A stretch of 28,218 nucleotides of DNA from QYOJ01 sp964642545 (GCA_964642545.1 CAZXQU010000040.1:1-28218); one strand, 5' to 3'; numbered from the stretch's first letter, positions 16,268-24,229 are shown. Made by a program: numbers and translations. Notes: generated from the sequence alone by a model not told the origin.

Positions 16268-18396
16268 AAAATCGTATAAAACTTCGGCAAGGACTCTCCT
16301 TTAAACTGATCTTTTCGGTCTTCTCTTCCATTGCAGGAATCTTTGTTGTGATCTTTCTCTACAACTACTATGTTACCCGGCAAACGATGATCGGTAACCT
16401 TACACTCATCGCCAAAAACCTTACCGAGAGTACAGTAAACAAAGTAGACCGCATTTTGTTTGGAATGGCAAGAGTGCCTGAAAACATGGCTGCCTTGATC
16501 GAACATTCGAACTTCAGTGAAGAGGAGTTGAAGCAGATACTGAAACTGATCGTTGAGGTAAATCCCGAAATTTACGGGTCGGCCATAGCGTTTGAACCCT
16601 ACTTTGAAGGGAGGAAAGAGAAATACTATTCATTCTATGCCTATCGCAAAAACGACAGTGTAATCCTCACCACCCTGGGGAACGATTCCTACGACTACTT
16701 TTTAATGGATTGGTACCAGGTTCCCAGGGAGAAGGGGAAGCCATACTGGACCGAACCCTATTATGATGAGGGGGGAGGCGATATATTCATGTCAACCTAT
16801 TCGGTACCCCTCTATTTCAGCAACAAAGGGGAGCGAGTATTCGTGGGGATCGTGACCATCGATATCTCCATCGACTGGCTGCGGGCGATGGTTGACTCAA
16901 TCCGTGTCTTCGAAACGGGATTCGGATTCCTTGTCTCGCAAAATGGAACGATTGTAACCCATCCGGTTCATGAGTTGATCATGAATGCCTCGATCTTCAG
17001 CCTGGCGGAGGAGCACAACATGCCTTTCTTTCGGGATCTTGGAAGGAAAATGATACACAGGGAGAGTGACTTCAGCACCACAACCTACGAGAACATGGCT
17101 AACGGCAAGAAAAGCTGGGTAGCCTATGCCCCGGTTCCAAGCAATGGCTGGTCATTGGCAGTGGTGTTTCCGGTGAATGAGCTGATGGCTGATGCCATCA
17201 GGCTAAACCTGGCTATCGTCCTACTGGGGAGTGCCGGACTGGTGGTTATTTTTTTGGTGATCCTGTTAATCTCGCGTTCTGTCACCCGACCCATGCGTAA
17301 ACTTGCACAGGCAGCACAGAGTTTTGCAGAAGGTGATTTCAATGTGGTGCTCCCGGATATTGTTTCCGGGGATGAGATTGGCCAGCTGACTTACAGCTTC
17401 AGTTACATGCAAAAGACCCTGGCAGATACGATCGGAGACCTCAAGGATACCACCGAACAGCTCCAGATCTCAAATGATAAGCTGGAAGATTACAGCAAAA
17501 CACTCGAGTTGAAAGTGGAAGAGCGAACGGCTGAGCTTGTTGCCAAAAACACCGAACTTGACAGCGCTCTCCAAACCCTGCAGGCCGCTCAGGCTCAGCT
17601 GGTGCAATCGGAGAAACTGGCATCCCTGGGGAAACTTACAGCCGGGATTGCTCACGAGATCAAGAATCCGCTCAACTTTGTGAACAATTTCGCCGAACTG
17701 TCGGCCGACCTGGCCCGGGAGTTGAAAGAGGAGCTGGAGAAACTCAAAGAGCAACTGGATGAGAAGGATCTGGAATACCTGCTGGAGATTGTTGGGGATA
17801 TTGAAAGCAACTCCCAAAAAATTCACAACCATGGCAAGCGTGCCGACAGCATCATCCGGGGGATGCTGCTCCACTCGCGAGGGAAAGCAGGGGAGATGCA
17901 GCCCACCGACCTGAATGCGCTCCTGGAAGAATATGTGAATCTGGGATACCACGGCATGCGGGCCAGTGATCCCGGTTTCAATATCAAGATAGAATCTTCC
18001 TATGATCCGACGGTAGGTGTTGTGGATGTAATTCCCCAGGACCTCAGCAGGGTTTTCCTGAATATCATCAACAATGCCTGCCAGGCAACAGTCCAGAAGA
18101 AGAGCGAGCAGAGAGATTCCTATTTCCCGCTGCTAACGGTCTCTACCAAACGGATTGATAATCTTGTTGAGGTCTGTATCCGGGATAACGGGAAAGGAAT
18201 CCCCGATGAGATCAGGGATAAAATATTCAATCCATTCTTTACCACCAAAGCTGCAGGTTCGGGCACCGGATTGGGCCTTTCAATCAGTTTCGATATCGTC
18301 GTTCAGGGACATGGTGGCGAACTCATCGTAGAATCGAAACCAGACGAATACACCGAATTTATCATTCGTATTCCTGTTGACAAGAAAGTGGAATAA
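16264..18396 (+). CDS. Cache-HAMP sensor histidine kinase
   Basis: A 710-residue transmembrane kinase. A first helix (about 14-36) and a second (about 313-337) bracket a 275-residue periplasmic double-Cache domain; LMDWYQVPREKGKPYWTEPY (149-165 region) and the TYSVPLY strand mark its membrane-distal ligand pocket. HAMP (about 338-392, SRSVTRPMRKL), a coiled coil (about 393-450), HisKA with H464 (AGIAHEIKNPLNF) and an HATPase with N604 (NIINNACQA), DNGKGIPDEI (641-650) and GTGLGLSIS (667-675) follow. The start overlaps the solute-binding gene by 4 bases, so the two are translationally coupled and probably interact in the periplasm. The response regulator follows after 13 bases. Ligand unknown; the domain calls are firm. 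Confidence 0.93.
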   Translation: MKNRIKLRQGLSFKLIFSVFSSIAGIFVVIFLYNYYVTRQTMIGNLTLIAKNLTESTVNKVDRILFGMARVPENMAALIEHSNFSEEELKQILKLIVEVNPEIYGSAIAFEPYFEGRKEKYYSFYAYRKNDSVILTTLGNDSYDYFLMDWYQVPREKGKPYWTEPYYDEGGGDIFMSTYSVPLYFSNKGERVFVGIVTIDISIDWLRAMVDSIRVFETGFGFLVSQNGTIVTHPVHELIMNASIFSLAEEHNMPFFRDLGRKMIHRESDFSTTTYENMANGKKSWVAYAPVPSNGWSLAVVFPVNELMADAIRLNLAIVLLGSAGLVVIFLVILLISRSVTRPMRKLAQAAQSFAEGDFNVVLPDIVSGDEIGQLTYSFSYMQKTLADTIGDLKDTTEQLQISNDKLEDYSKTLELKVEERTAELVAKNTELDSALQTLQAAQAQLVQSEKLASLGKLTAGIAHEIKNPLNFVNNFAELSADLARELKEELEKLKEQLDEKDLEYLLEIVGDIESNSQKIHNHGKRADSIIRGMLLHSRGKAGEMQPTDLNALLEEYVNLGYHGMRASDPGFNIKIESSYDPTVGVVDVIPQDLSRVFLNIINNACQATVQKKSEQRDSYFPLLTVSTKRIDNLVEVCIRDNGKGIPDEIRDKIFNPFFTTKAAGSGTGLGLSISFDIVVQGHGGELIVESKPDEYTEFIIRIPVDKKVE

Positions 18397-18409
18397 TTGA
18401 AAATGAGTT

Positions 18410-19594
18410 ATGCATATGGAGCATCTTAAGAAAAATATTAGAATCCTTGTCGTTGATGATGAAGTGGATCTTGAGCCCTTGGTCAAACAACGCTTTCGCC
18501 GCCAGATAAAGGAAGGCATTTATCACTTTCTCTTTGCGCACAACGGACTCGAGGCACTTTCAAAACTTATTGAACATCCCGAGATTGGGATTATCCTTTC
18601 CGATATCAATATGCCGGAGATGGACGGACTAACACTTCTGTTGAAGCTGAAAGAGTTGAAAAACCCTTCATTGAAGACGGTTATCGTATCAGCATACGGC
18701 GATATGGAGAATATCCGTACTGCCATGAATCGCGGTGCATTTGATTTTCTTACCAAACCGATCAACTTTGAGGATCTTGAGATCACGATCAACAAAACAC
18801 TGGATGAGATCCGTCTGGTAAGAAAATCCCAGGAAGAGCATCACCAGCTGTTATTTATTCAACACGACCTGGAAACAGCCAGGGAGATTCAACAGGCTAT
18901 CCTTCCTGCAATATTTCCGCCTTTTCCTCACCGGAAGGATTTTGATATATACGCCTCTATGAAGGCTGCCAGGGAAGTTGGTGGGGATTTCTATGATTTC
19001 TTCATGATCGACAACGACCATATTGGTTTTGTCATTGGCGACGTTTCGGGTAAAGGGGTGCCTGCTGCTATCTTTATGGCTGTTAGCAGAACCCTCATCC
19101 GGGCAACCGGACTAAAAGGGATCTCAACCGAAGAGTGCATCGATTACGCCAACCACTTGCTCTGTAACGAAAGCACCTCCTGCATGTTTGTGACAGTTTT
19201 TTATGGAATTCTTAACACTAAAACCGGCGAGGTCACTTACGTGAATGGGGGACACAATCCGCCCTATCTTGTCAGAGCTGGTGGCACGTTGGAATCGGTT
19301 CCTCTGACAGGTGGTACTGTCCTCGGTTTTTTGGAGGATTTGCATTTTGAAGCGGGGAAAATACAACTTCATCCAGGAGACACCCTCTTCCTTTATACCG
19401 ATGGCATTACGGAAGCCTTTAATGAAGCTGATATAGCGTTTGGGGAAGAGAGGTTGGAAACCCTCCTTAAGTCTAATTACAGTAAATCCATTGAGGAGCT
19501 GTCACAGAACATCGTTAGCGGAGTCCAGGAATATTGTGGTGAGGCACCGCAATCTGATGATATTACGCAGTTGGCGATCCGGTATTTCTCTTAA
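18410..19594 (+). CDS. REC-PP2C (SpoIIE/RsbU-like) response-regulator phosphatase
   Basis: A 394-residue regulator. The receiver domain (8-130) has DDE at 16-18, phosphoacceptor D65 (IILSDINMPE) and the TKP lysine at 116. A coiled linker (about 133-165) leads to a PP2C-type Ser/Thr phosphatase domain with GGDFYD (191-196), IGDVSGKG (209-216), NGGHNPPY, TDGITEA (330-336) and QSDDITQL (381-388), which carry the manganese-binding aspartates. Proteins of this design dephosphorylate a STAS-domain anti-anti-sigma factor to release a sigma factor. No STAS or anti-sigma kinase gene is in the window, so its target is elsewhere or different. ATGs at 18410 and 18416 are both possible starts. Its 3' end overlaps the convergent acetyltransferase gene by 32 bases. 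Confidence 0.93.
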   Translation: MHMEHLKKNIRILVVDDEVDLEPLVKQRFRRQIKEGIYHFLFAHNGLEALSKLIEHPEIGIILSDINMPEMDGLTLLLKLKELKNPSLKTVIVSAYGDMENIRTAMNRGAFDFLTKPINFEDLEITINKTLDEIRLVRKSQEEHHQLLFIQHDLETAREIQQAILPAIFPPFPHRKDFDIYASMKAAREVGGDFYDFFMIDNDHIGFVIGDVSGKGVPAAIFMAVSRTLIRATGLKGISTEECIDYANHLLCNESTSCMFVTVFYGILNTKTGEVTYVNGGHNPPYLVRAGGTLESVPLTGGTVLGFLEDLHFEAGKIQLHPGDTLFLYTDGITEAFNEADIAFGEERLETLLKSNYSKSIEELSQNIVSGVQEYCGEAPQSDDITQLAIRYFS

Positions 19595-20063
19595 CAAATG
19601 TGACTTTCCCATCACCCTCTTTGTAGAAATCGTGGATTAGTCCGGCTTCATGATATCCCATATGCTGGTAGAATTTCCTGGTGGGCTGGTACTTTTCGAG
19701 TGAAGATGTCTCAGCGATAACGTTCCTTCCTCCCTGTTCAGCAATTTGCCGGTGGGTCTCTTCCAGAAGCCTTTTGCCAATCCCCTCTCCCCGGAAGTCG
19801 TTGTGCGTGACAATCCAGTACAAATCGAAGCTGCATTCAGTGCCGGCAATCAACCCAAAACAGCTGTAAGCTACTGTCACACCATCACGTTCGGCAAAAA
19901 TGAACTGATAAGAGCTCTTTTTTCCATCCCTCAGCTTCTCGTCTGCCAGCTCAACAGCTACTTCAACCTCAATATCATAAAAGAAACCGGTGGAGATGAT
20001 CATCTCTCTTATCCTCACTTCGTCGCCCGGAAGAATCTCTGTCCTGAATGTAACTTCTACCAT
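19563..20063 (-). CDS. GNAT-family N-acetyltransferase of the KamA/ATP-grasp operon
   Basis: A 166-residue GNAT protein that should transfer an acetyl group from acetyl-CoA to an amine. Visible: the strand YQFIFAERDGVTVAYSCFG, the LYWIVTHNDFRGEGIGKRLL motif with the CoA pyrophosphate loop RGEGIG (91-96), and FYQHMGYHEAG near the end. Length is typical for a single GNAT domain and much shorter than the beta-lysine acetyltransferase AblB. It is the last gene of the four-gene operon, 32 bases after the ATP-grasp gene at 20096. In that setting it most likely acetylates the beta-amino-acid product or peptide; this is inference. Its last 32 bases overlap the convergent phosphatase gene. Confidence 0.85.
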   Translation of the reverse strand: MVEVTFRTEILPGDEVRIREMIISTGFFYDIEVEVAVELADEKLRDGKKSSYQFIFAERDGVTVAYSCFGLIAGTECSFDLYWIVTHNDFRGEGIGKRLLEETHRQIAEQGGRNVIAETSSLEKYQPTRKFYQHMGYHEAGLIHDFYKEGDGKVTFVKRNTGSPTA

Positions 20064-20102
20064 GTCATATTGCTTATTTCCGTATTTCGTATTTCTTATT
20101 TC
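20064..20102. repeat. Short ATTTC tandem repeat in operon spacer
   Basis: The plus strand has ATTTC four times at 20076, 20084, 20091 and 20098, spaced 8, 7 and 7 bases, in the gap between the GNAT and ATP-grasp genes and running into the latter's stop codon. It may be a slippage-prone spacer; no other function is visible. Confidence 0.5.
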
Positions 20103-21079
20103 TTCCTACTGCCCACCGCATCCTCCAGGATTCTTTGGATGCCTTCCGTGAAGGAGTATCCTGCCTGGTCAAGGGCGGCTGCAAAGCCTCCGGAATTTGC
20201 AAGGCATGGGTTGGCATTGATATCAATGATGAGGGGATCGCCCTTTTCGCTTACCCTGAAGTCGATCCGGGCATAGCCTTTTAACCCGAATCCTTTCCAG
20301 CAGGCTTCGCACAGCTCAATTAAAAGGAGGTGAAGGAGACGGTCTTCTTCCCCTGCCTCGAACGTGCGGGTGGTGTGTGAATATTCGAACGAATCTTCAT
20401 CCCATTTCGACCGGAACCCAAGGATTCTGGGTTTCTCAGCCGGAAAATCGAGGAATTGCATCTCAGCTAGGGGAAGTATTTCAGGTCCGTCAAGTCCACC
20501 CAAGATGGAGATATTGAACTCCCTCCCTTCGATATACTCTTCAATGAAATAATGTTCCCTGCTCTTCCCCCTTGCCGTCTCCTTCATCCGGTCGTCATTG
20601 CCGTAGAAAACACTTGATTCATCCAGATCAAGGGATCCCTCTTCCCATATGGGTTTCAGGATATAGCGTTTATATGGATCCAAAAGAGCGGTCTCATCAA
20701 TGGCAAACCATTTTGGGGAAGGAAGGCCAAGACGGACCAGCTCACGTTTTGCCAGCACTTTGTTGGAGGCGAGGAACATCGGAATTACAGGCGTCCCTGA
20801 ATAGGGGATGCCTGTTGAATTAAACACCGAAGTGGCGATAAAGGCAAACTCCCCTTTGTTGTCGAGCGACTCTACCAGGTTGAAAAGAATTTCCGGGTCC
20901 TCTGTTCTGATCTGGGCGATCGCTGTTTCGAGGTCCAGGCCCATCTCTGCCCGGGCCACATCGTAACCAAGTTCCAGGCAGGCTTCCTCTACCATAGCAG
21001 CCTGCTCCAGCACATCCAGTTCATCTGCTCCGGTATCTGCTGAAATCTTGTTTGTGACGATCAGGATCTTTTTATTCAT
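20096..21079 (-). CDS. D-Ala-D-Ala ligase-like ATP-grasp enzyme, second copy
   Basis: A 327-residue ATP-grasp ligase of the D-Ala-D-Ala-ligase superfamily. The N-terminal preATP-grasp fold starts MNKKILIVTNKI; the ATP-binding lysine region is RYILKPIWEEGS (K142), the hinge is FIEEYIEGREFN (179-189), and the metal-binding end is ARIDFRVSEKGDPLIIDINANP with D273, D286 and N288. The glycine-serine loop of true Ddl (of the form GSSxGV) is replaced by a region with SLDLDESSVF, so substrate use differs from cell-wall ligases. Its start overlaps the stop of the preceding ATP-grasp gene by 4 bases. It probably joins an amino group to a carboxylate via an acyl phosphate. It is only distantly similar to its neighbour, so the two likely make successive bonds. 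Not expected to be the peptidoglycan Ddl. Confidence 0.88.
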   Translation of the reverse strand: MNKKILIVTNKISADTGADELDVLEQAAMVEEACLELGYDVARAEMGLDLETAIAQIRTEDPEILFNLVESLDNKGEFAFIATSVFNSTGIPYSGTPVIPMFLASNKVLAKRELVRLGLPSPKWFAIDETALLDPYKRYILKPIWEEGSLDLDESSVFYGNDDRMKETARGKSREHYFIEEYIEGREFNISILGGLDGPEILPLAEMQFLDFPAEKPRILGFRSKWDEDSFEYSHTTRTFEAGEEDRLLHLLLIELCEACWKGFGLKGYARIDFRVSEKGDPLIIDINANPCLANSGGFAAALDQAGYSFTEGIQRILEDAVGSRKK

Positions 21080-22065
21080 AGACCATGGTGCATGTTGATC
21101 CGTTCTAACGCCGAATCCATGATTTCACCGATGAGTTGTTTATAGGTATAGCCATTCCGGTATGCGAGTATAGGTAAATCGGAGTGAACAAGATCAAGTC
21201 CTGCCAGTGGATTGACTTCGATAAACGAGGGCTTCCCGTGTTTGTCGTACCGGATGTCGACTCTACCCCCATCTCGGCATCCGAGGATATTCCATGCTTT
21301 TAAAGCCAGATCCATACACGCTTCCCTGACGTCATCTCCCGGTACTGAATAAGAAACCAACTCTTCGTAGTTGGATTTTGTCTCAAGGGAGTAAATCCCC
21401 GAAGCGTTTTCCGCTTCGTAAACAATCTCCATGATGCCCACAGGCTTGCTTTTTCTTCCGGTCCCTGTGATCCCAACGGTGAACTCCCGTCCCGGAAGGA
21501 ACTCTTCCACCAGGAGGCCTTCGGGGTATTGCCTGAGGAGTTCCCGGCAAACGGCCAAAAGTTCGACGTTGGAATGAACCCTGGATTTTCCCGTGATCCC
21601 TTTCCCTGTGCCCTCTGCAACAGGTTTTATAAACAGAGGATACTCAAGCGCATCGATAAGGATATCGGCCTCGGAATATACAATAAAAAAGCCGGGGGTA
21701 TTCAATCCGGCATCACGGATTACCCTTTTGGTCATCCCTTTGTGGAGTGTAAGTGTTAGTACAAGTGGGTCGGAGAAGGTATAAGGGATGTTATAGGCAT
21801 CAAGCAAACATGGCACCTGGGCTTCTCTTCCGATGCCATTGAGCCCCTCGCTGATATTGAAAACAAGATCCCACCGGTCTCTTTTTACAAGCTTTTCTGC
21901 CAGTTGCCTCACATGTCCGATCCGGTCGGTCATGAACCCAAGTCCCTGTAGGGCAGTTTCAAGCCCCTCAATGGTGGATTCTCGGTCAAATTCGGCAGTC
22001 TCTTCCGGGGTATACCCCTCTTTGAGATATTCTGACCTGAGGTCAAAAGTAAGTCCTATTCTCAT
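21076..22065 (-). CDS. D-Ala-D-Ala ligase-like ATP-grasp enzyme, first copy
   Basis: A 329-residue ATP-grasp ligase. It shows the Ddl-like N-terminal segment WDLVFNISEGLNGIGREAQV (66-84), where true Ddl enzymes have a comparable FN..G..GE pattern, the ATP-binding PLFIKPVAEGTGKGI (K147), the hinge LLVEEFLPGREFTVG (184-198) and the metal site GRVDIRYDKHGKPSFIEVNP with D270, E283 and N285. The Ser-Glu-Gly loop at 71-74 in place of the usual His-Gly suggests a different acceptor. It starts 3 bases after the KamA stop, so it is translated with it. In context it should ligate the beta-amino acid or its partner. The family is certain; the substrates are not. Confidence 0.88.
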   Translation of the reverse strand: MRIGLTFDLRSEYLKEGYTPEETAEFDRESTIEGLETALQGLGFMTDRIGHVRQLAEKLVKRDRWDLVFNISEGLNGIGREAQVPCLLDAYNIPYTFSDPLVLTLTLHKGMTKRVIRDAGLNTPGFFIVYSEADILIDALEYPLFIKPVAEGTGKGITGKSRVHSNVELLAVCRELLRQYPEGLLVEEFLPGREFTVGITGTGRKSKPVGIMEIVYEAENASGIYSLETKSNYEELVSYSVPGDDVREACMDLALKAWNILGCRDGGRVDIRYDKHGKPSFIEVNPLAGLDLVHSDLPILAYRNGYTYKQLIGEIMDSALERINMHHGL

Positions 22066-22068
22066 GGC

Positions 22069-23343
22069 CTAACCTACATCATCAGGATAGAGAAACACCC
22101 GGCCTTCATAATTCATCAGCTTTGCGTAGCCATCCTCATGTCCCAGGTAGTATTCGGGCAACAACGGAATCTTGCCTCCTCCCCCTGGGGCATCAATGAC
22201 AAACTGAGGAACGGCATAACCCGACGTATGGCCACGCAGCCCTTTGATGATCTCCAGCCCTTTGCTGATGGGTGTCCGGAAGTGGCTCGAACCAGGTATC
22301 GGATCACACTGATAGAGGTAGTATGGCCGCACCCGGTTTTGAAGCAGTCCGTGCATCAGTTTTTTCAATACCTCCACGTCATCGTTGATCCCTTTCAGTA
22401 GCACTGTCTGGCTCCCCAAGGGGATGCCGGCGTTGGCAAGCTTTTCGCATGCCTCTTTGACTTCTGGTGTGAGTTCATCAGGATGGGTGAAATGGATGCT
22501 CATGAAGAGAGGATGGTACTTCTTCAGGATATTTGCCAGCGATTTTGTGATGCGCTGGGGAAGGACTACCGGAACTTTGGAGCCGATCCGAATGATCTCA
22601 ACATGAGGGATCTTCCTCAGTCGAGATAGGAGGTACTCGATATGAAAATCGGGCATCGTGAGGGGGTCCCCCCCCGAGACGATCACATCCCTAACTTCAC
22701 GGTGCGCTTCAATATATTGGAGTCCGGCCTCCCACGCTTTGAATCCTACATGGCACTTCTCCTTGGCAACCATATGGGTGCGGGTACAATAACGGCAATA
22801 AGCCGAGCAGAAGCCAGTAGCAAGAAACAGAACACGGTCGGGATAACGGTGTACAATGTTGGGCGCCGGACTGTGATGCTCTTCGGAAAGTGGGTCAAGG
22901 GTCTCCCCCGATCCAGATATCAATTCATTAAAAACCGGGATCAAGGTTTTCCGAAGCGCATACTCCGGATCGTTCCCGGTGATCAGACTCATATAGTATG
23001 GCGTGATCCGGATGGGAAGTGTATGGGATTTTTTTCCAACCACGCTGATTTCATTTTCCGTGAGGTGGATGAATTGCTCCAGCTGATCCGTTGTCCTGAC
23101 ACTGTTTTTTATCTGCCAGTGCCAATTGTTCCACTCCTTTTCCGGAAGCCCGGGATAGAAGCTATCCATAAACGCTTTCGACCGCTCAGAAATGACGGTT
23201 TTTTCTTTCTCACTCCGCAGAGCGGTAGCTACTGAATGAAGGTGACGGAAGGAAACGGATTGAACAGATTTCGGTGGAGGTTCATCATCGTCCCGATTCA
23301 TTAGATCGCGGACGATGCAGAGTTCATTCTCTTGTGTTTCCAT
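22069..23343 (-). CDS. KamA-family radical-SAM aminomutase (lysine 2,3-aminomutase-like)
   Basis: A 424-residue radical-SAM and PLP enzyme; family members move the alpha-amino group to the beta carbon. The iron-sulfur motif is GFCSAYCRYCTR (C179, C183, C186), the SAM-binding region SGGDPLTM, and the PLP lysine K391 (APGGGGKIP). As I recall Clostridium subterminale lysine 2,3-aminomutase, its Cys125/129/132, Asp293, Asp330 and Lys337 all map here with one offset of 54 residues: C179/183/186, D347 (YQCDPIPG), D384 (VIDAPGGGG), K391. The two aspartates hold the lysine side-chain amine; glutamate aminomutases replace them. This predicts a lysine-like or other amine-bearing substrate. Two differences: an N-terminal extension of about 54 residues, and the protein stops soon after YEGRVFLYP, lacking the C-terminal Cys-rich zinc tail. 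First gene of the operon. Confidence 0.9.
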   Translation of the reverse strand: METQENELCIVRDLMNRDDDEPPPKSVQSVSFRHLHSVATALRSEKEKTVISERSKAFMDSFYPGLPEKEWNNWHWQIKNSVRTTDQLEQFIHLTENEISVVGKKSHTLPIRITPYYMSLITGNDPEYALRKTLIPVFNELISGSGETLDPLSEEHHSPAPNIVHRYPDRVLFLATGFCSAYCRYCTRTHMVAKEKCHVGFKAWEAGLQYIEAHREVRDVIVSGGDPLTMPDFHIEYLLSRLRKIPHVEIIRIGSKVPVVLPQRITKSLANILKKYHPLFMSIHFTHPDELTPEVKEACEKLANAGIPLGSQTVLLKGINDDVEVLKKLMHGLLQNRVRPYYLYQCDPIPGSSHFRTPISKGLEIIKGLRGHTSGYAVPQFVIDAPGGGGKIPLLPEYYLGHEDGYAKLMNYEGRVFLYPDDVG

Positions 23344-23393
23344 TTTGTGTGTTGCCCGTGAAAATCATGGTGCAAATAAATGAAATTTTTAAG

Positions 23394-23401
23394 TACTTTC
23401 G
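23394..23401 (+). promoter_or_regulatory. Possible variant -7 element (TACTTTCG)
   Basis: TACTTTCG, one base from TAnnTTTG, 51 bases upstream of the hydrolase start at 23453. On the opposite strand, TATCTTTG (RC of 23432-23439 region) is a candidate for kamA. Both lie in the 109-base divergent gap. No -33 box was found. Confidence 0.22.
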
Positions 23402-23452
23402 ATTCGTTATTTTAAAAAAAGTGCACAAAGATATGTTAATAAGTAATACATC

Positions 23453-24229
23453 ATGAAACTTTTTTTTCGCAGTTTCGGAACCGGTTCTCCGTTCATAATT
23501 TTACATGGTCTTTTTGGCATCTCCGACAACTGGGCAACCCTCGGAAAGCGCTTTGGGGAGCGGTTTCGGGTGATCATTCCCGATCTGCGAAACCATGGGC
23601 GGTCGCCTCACAGCGACCTGTTTGATTTTCCCTCCATGGAGCAGGATATCCTGGAACTCATCGAAGAGGAAACTGAGGGTCGGGTGATGCTGATGGGTCA
23701 CTCCCTTGGAGGCCGTGTTGCCGTTAACCTGGCACTTCATCATCCCGGGGTAATCGGGAAGCTTGTGATCGTCGATATCAGTCTTCGAAAGTATCCTCCT
23801 CAGCGGGAACATCTGGACCTGATCGGGGCGATGAATGCATTGGACCTGTCAAAATCAGGAAGCCGATCTGAAATAGAGGAACGACTCCGGCAACGGATTC
23901 CCAGTCTTAAGTTGCGGCGGTTTCTGATGAAAAACCTTTACTGGAGTGAGCGGGGTCAACTTTCATGGCGACTCAATCTCCCGGTGATCATTGAGAGCTT
24001 GCCTGCAATCTTTGATGGAGGTTGCCTCCCCGGGCTATACCCTGGCCCGGCTTTATTTGTAAGAGGTGAACGGTCAGATTACATCCTGGAAAGTGATTTG
24101 CAGGCTATCAATGAAAAATTCCCCGGAGCTACCATCAGAACCGTCAGGGGGGCTACCCATTGGGTTCATGCCGATAATCCCGGGGAGTTTTACAAGGTTG
24201 TTAGCTCCTTCCTGGAAGCTGATCAATAA
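23453..24229 (+). CDS. Alpha/beta-hydrolase, YbfF-like esterase
   Basis: A 258-residue alpha/beta-hydrolase of normal length. The oxyanion region is ILHGLFGISDNW, the nucleophile elbow GHSLGG places the catalytic Ser at 84, the acid is likely D209 (FVRGERSDYI) and the His is H236 in GATHWVHADNP. DLRNHGRSPHS after strand 4 is typical of the YbfF/abhydrolase esterase group, which cleaves short acyl esters. It has no signal peptide, so it is cytoplasmic. It is divergent from kamA by 109 bases and could share regulation, but no functional link is evident. Its last 7 bases overlap the convergent LiaF-like gene. Confidence 0.9.
   Translation: MKLFFRSFGTGSPFIILHGLFGISDNWATLGKRFGERFRVIIPDLRNHGRSPHSDLFDFPSMEQDILELIEEETEGRVMLMGHSLGGRVAVNLALHHPGVIGKLVIVDISLRKYPPQREHLDLIGAMNALDLSKSGSRSEIEERLRQRIPSLKLRRFLMKNLYWSERGQLSWRLNLPVIIESLPAIFDGGCLPGLYPGPALFVRGERSDYILESDLQAINEKFPGATIRTVRGATHWVHADNPGEFYKVVSSFLEADQ

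Noticed and set aside
22642..23235. 197-codon open frame on the plus strand
   Set aside because: Antisense to the N-terminal half of the KamA-family gene, which has all catalytic residues; treated as a shadow.
19563..23343. Reading the operon as the N-acetylglutaminylglutamine amide pathway
   Set aside because: That pathway uses an asparagine-synthetase-like amidotransferase and a fused GNAT/ATP-grasp protein; neither is present, and an aminomutase is.
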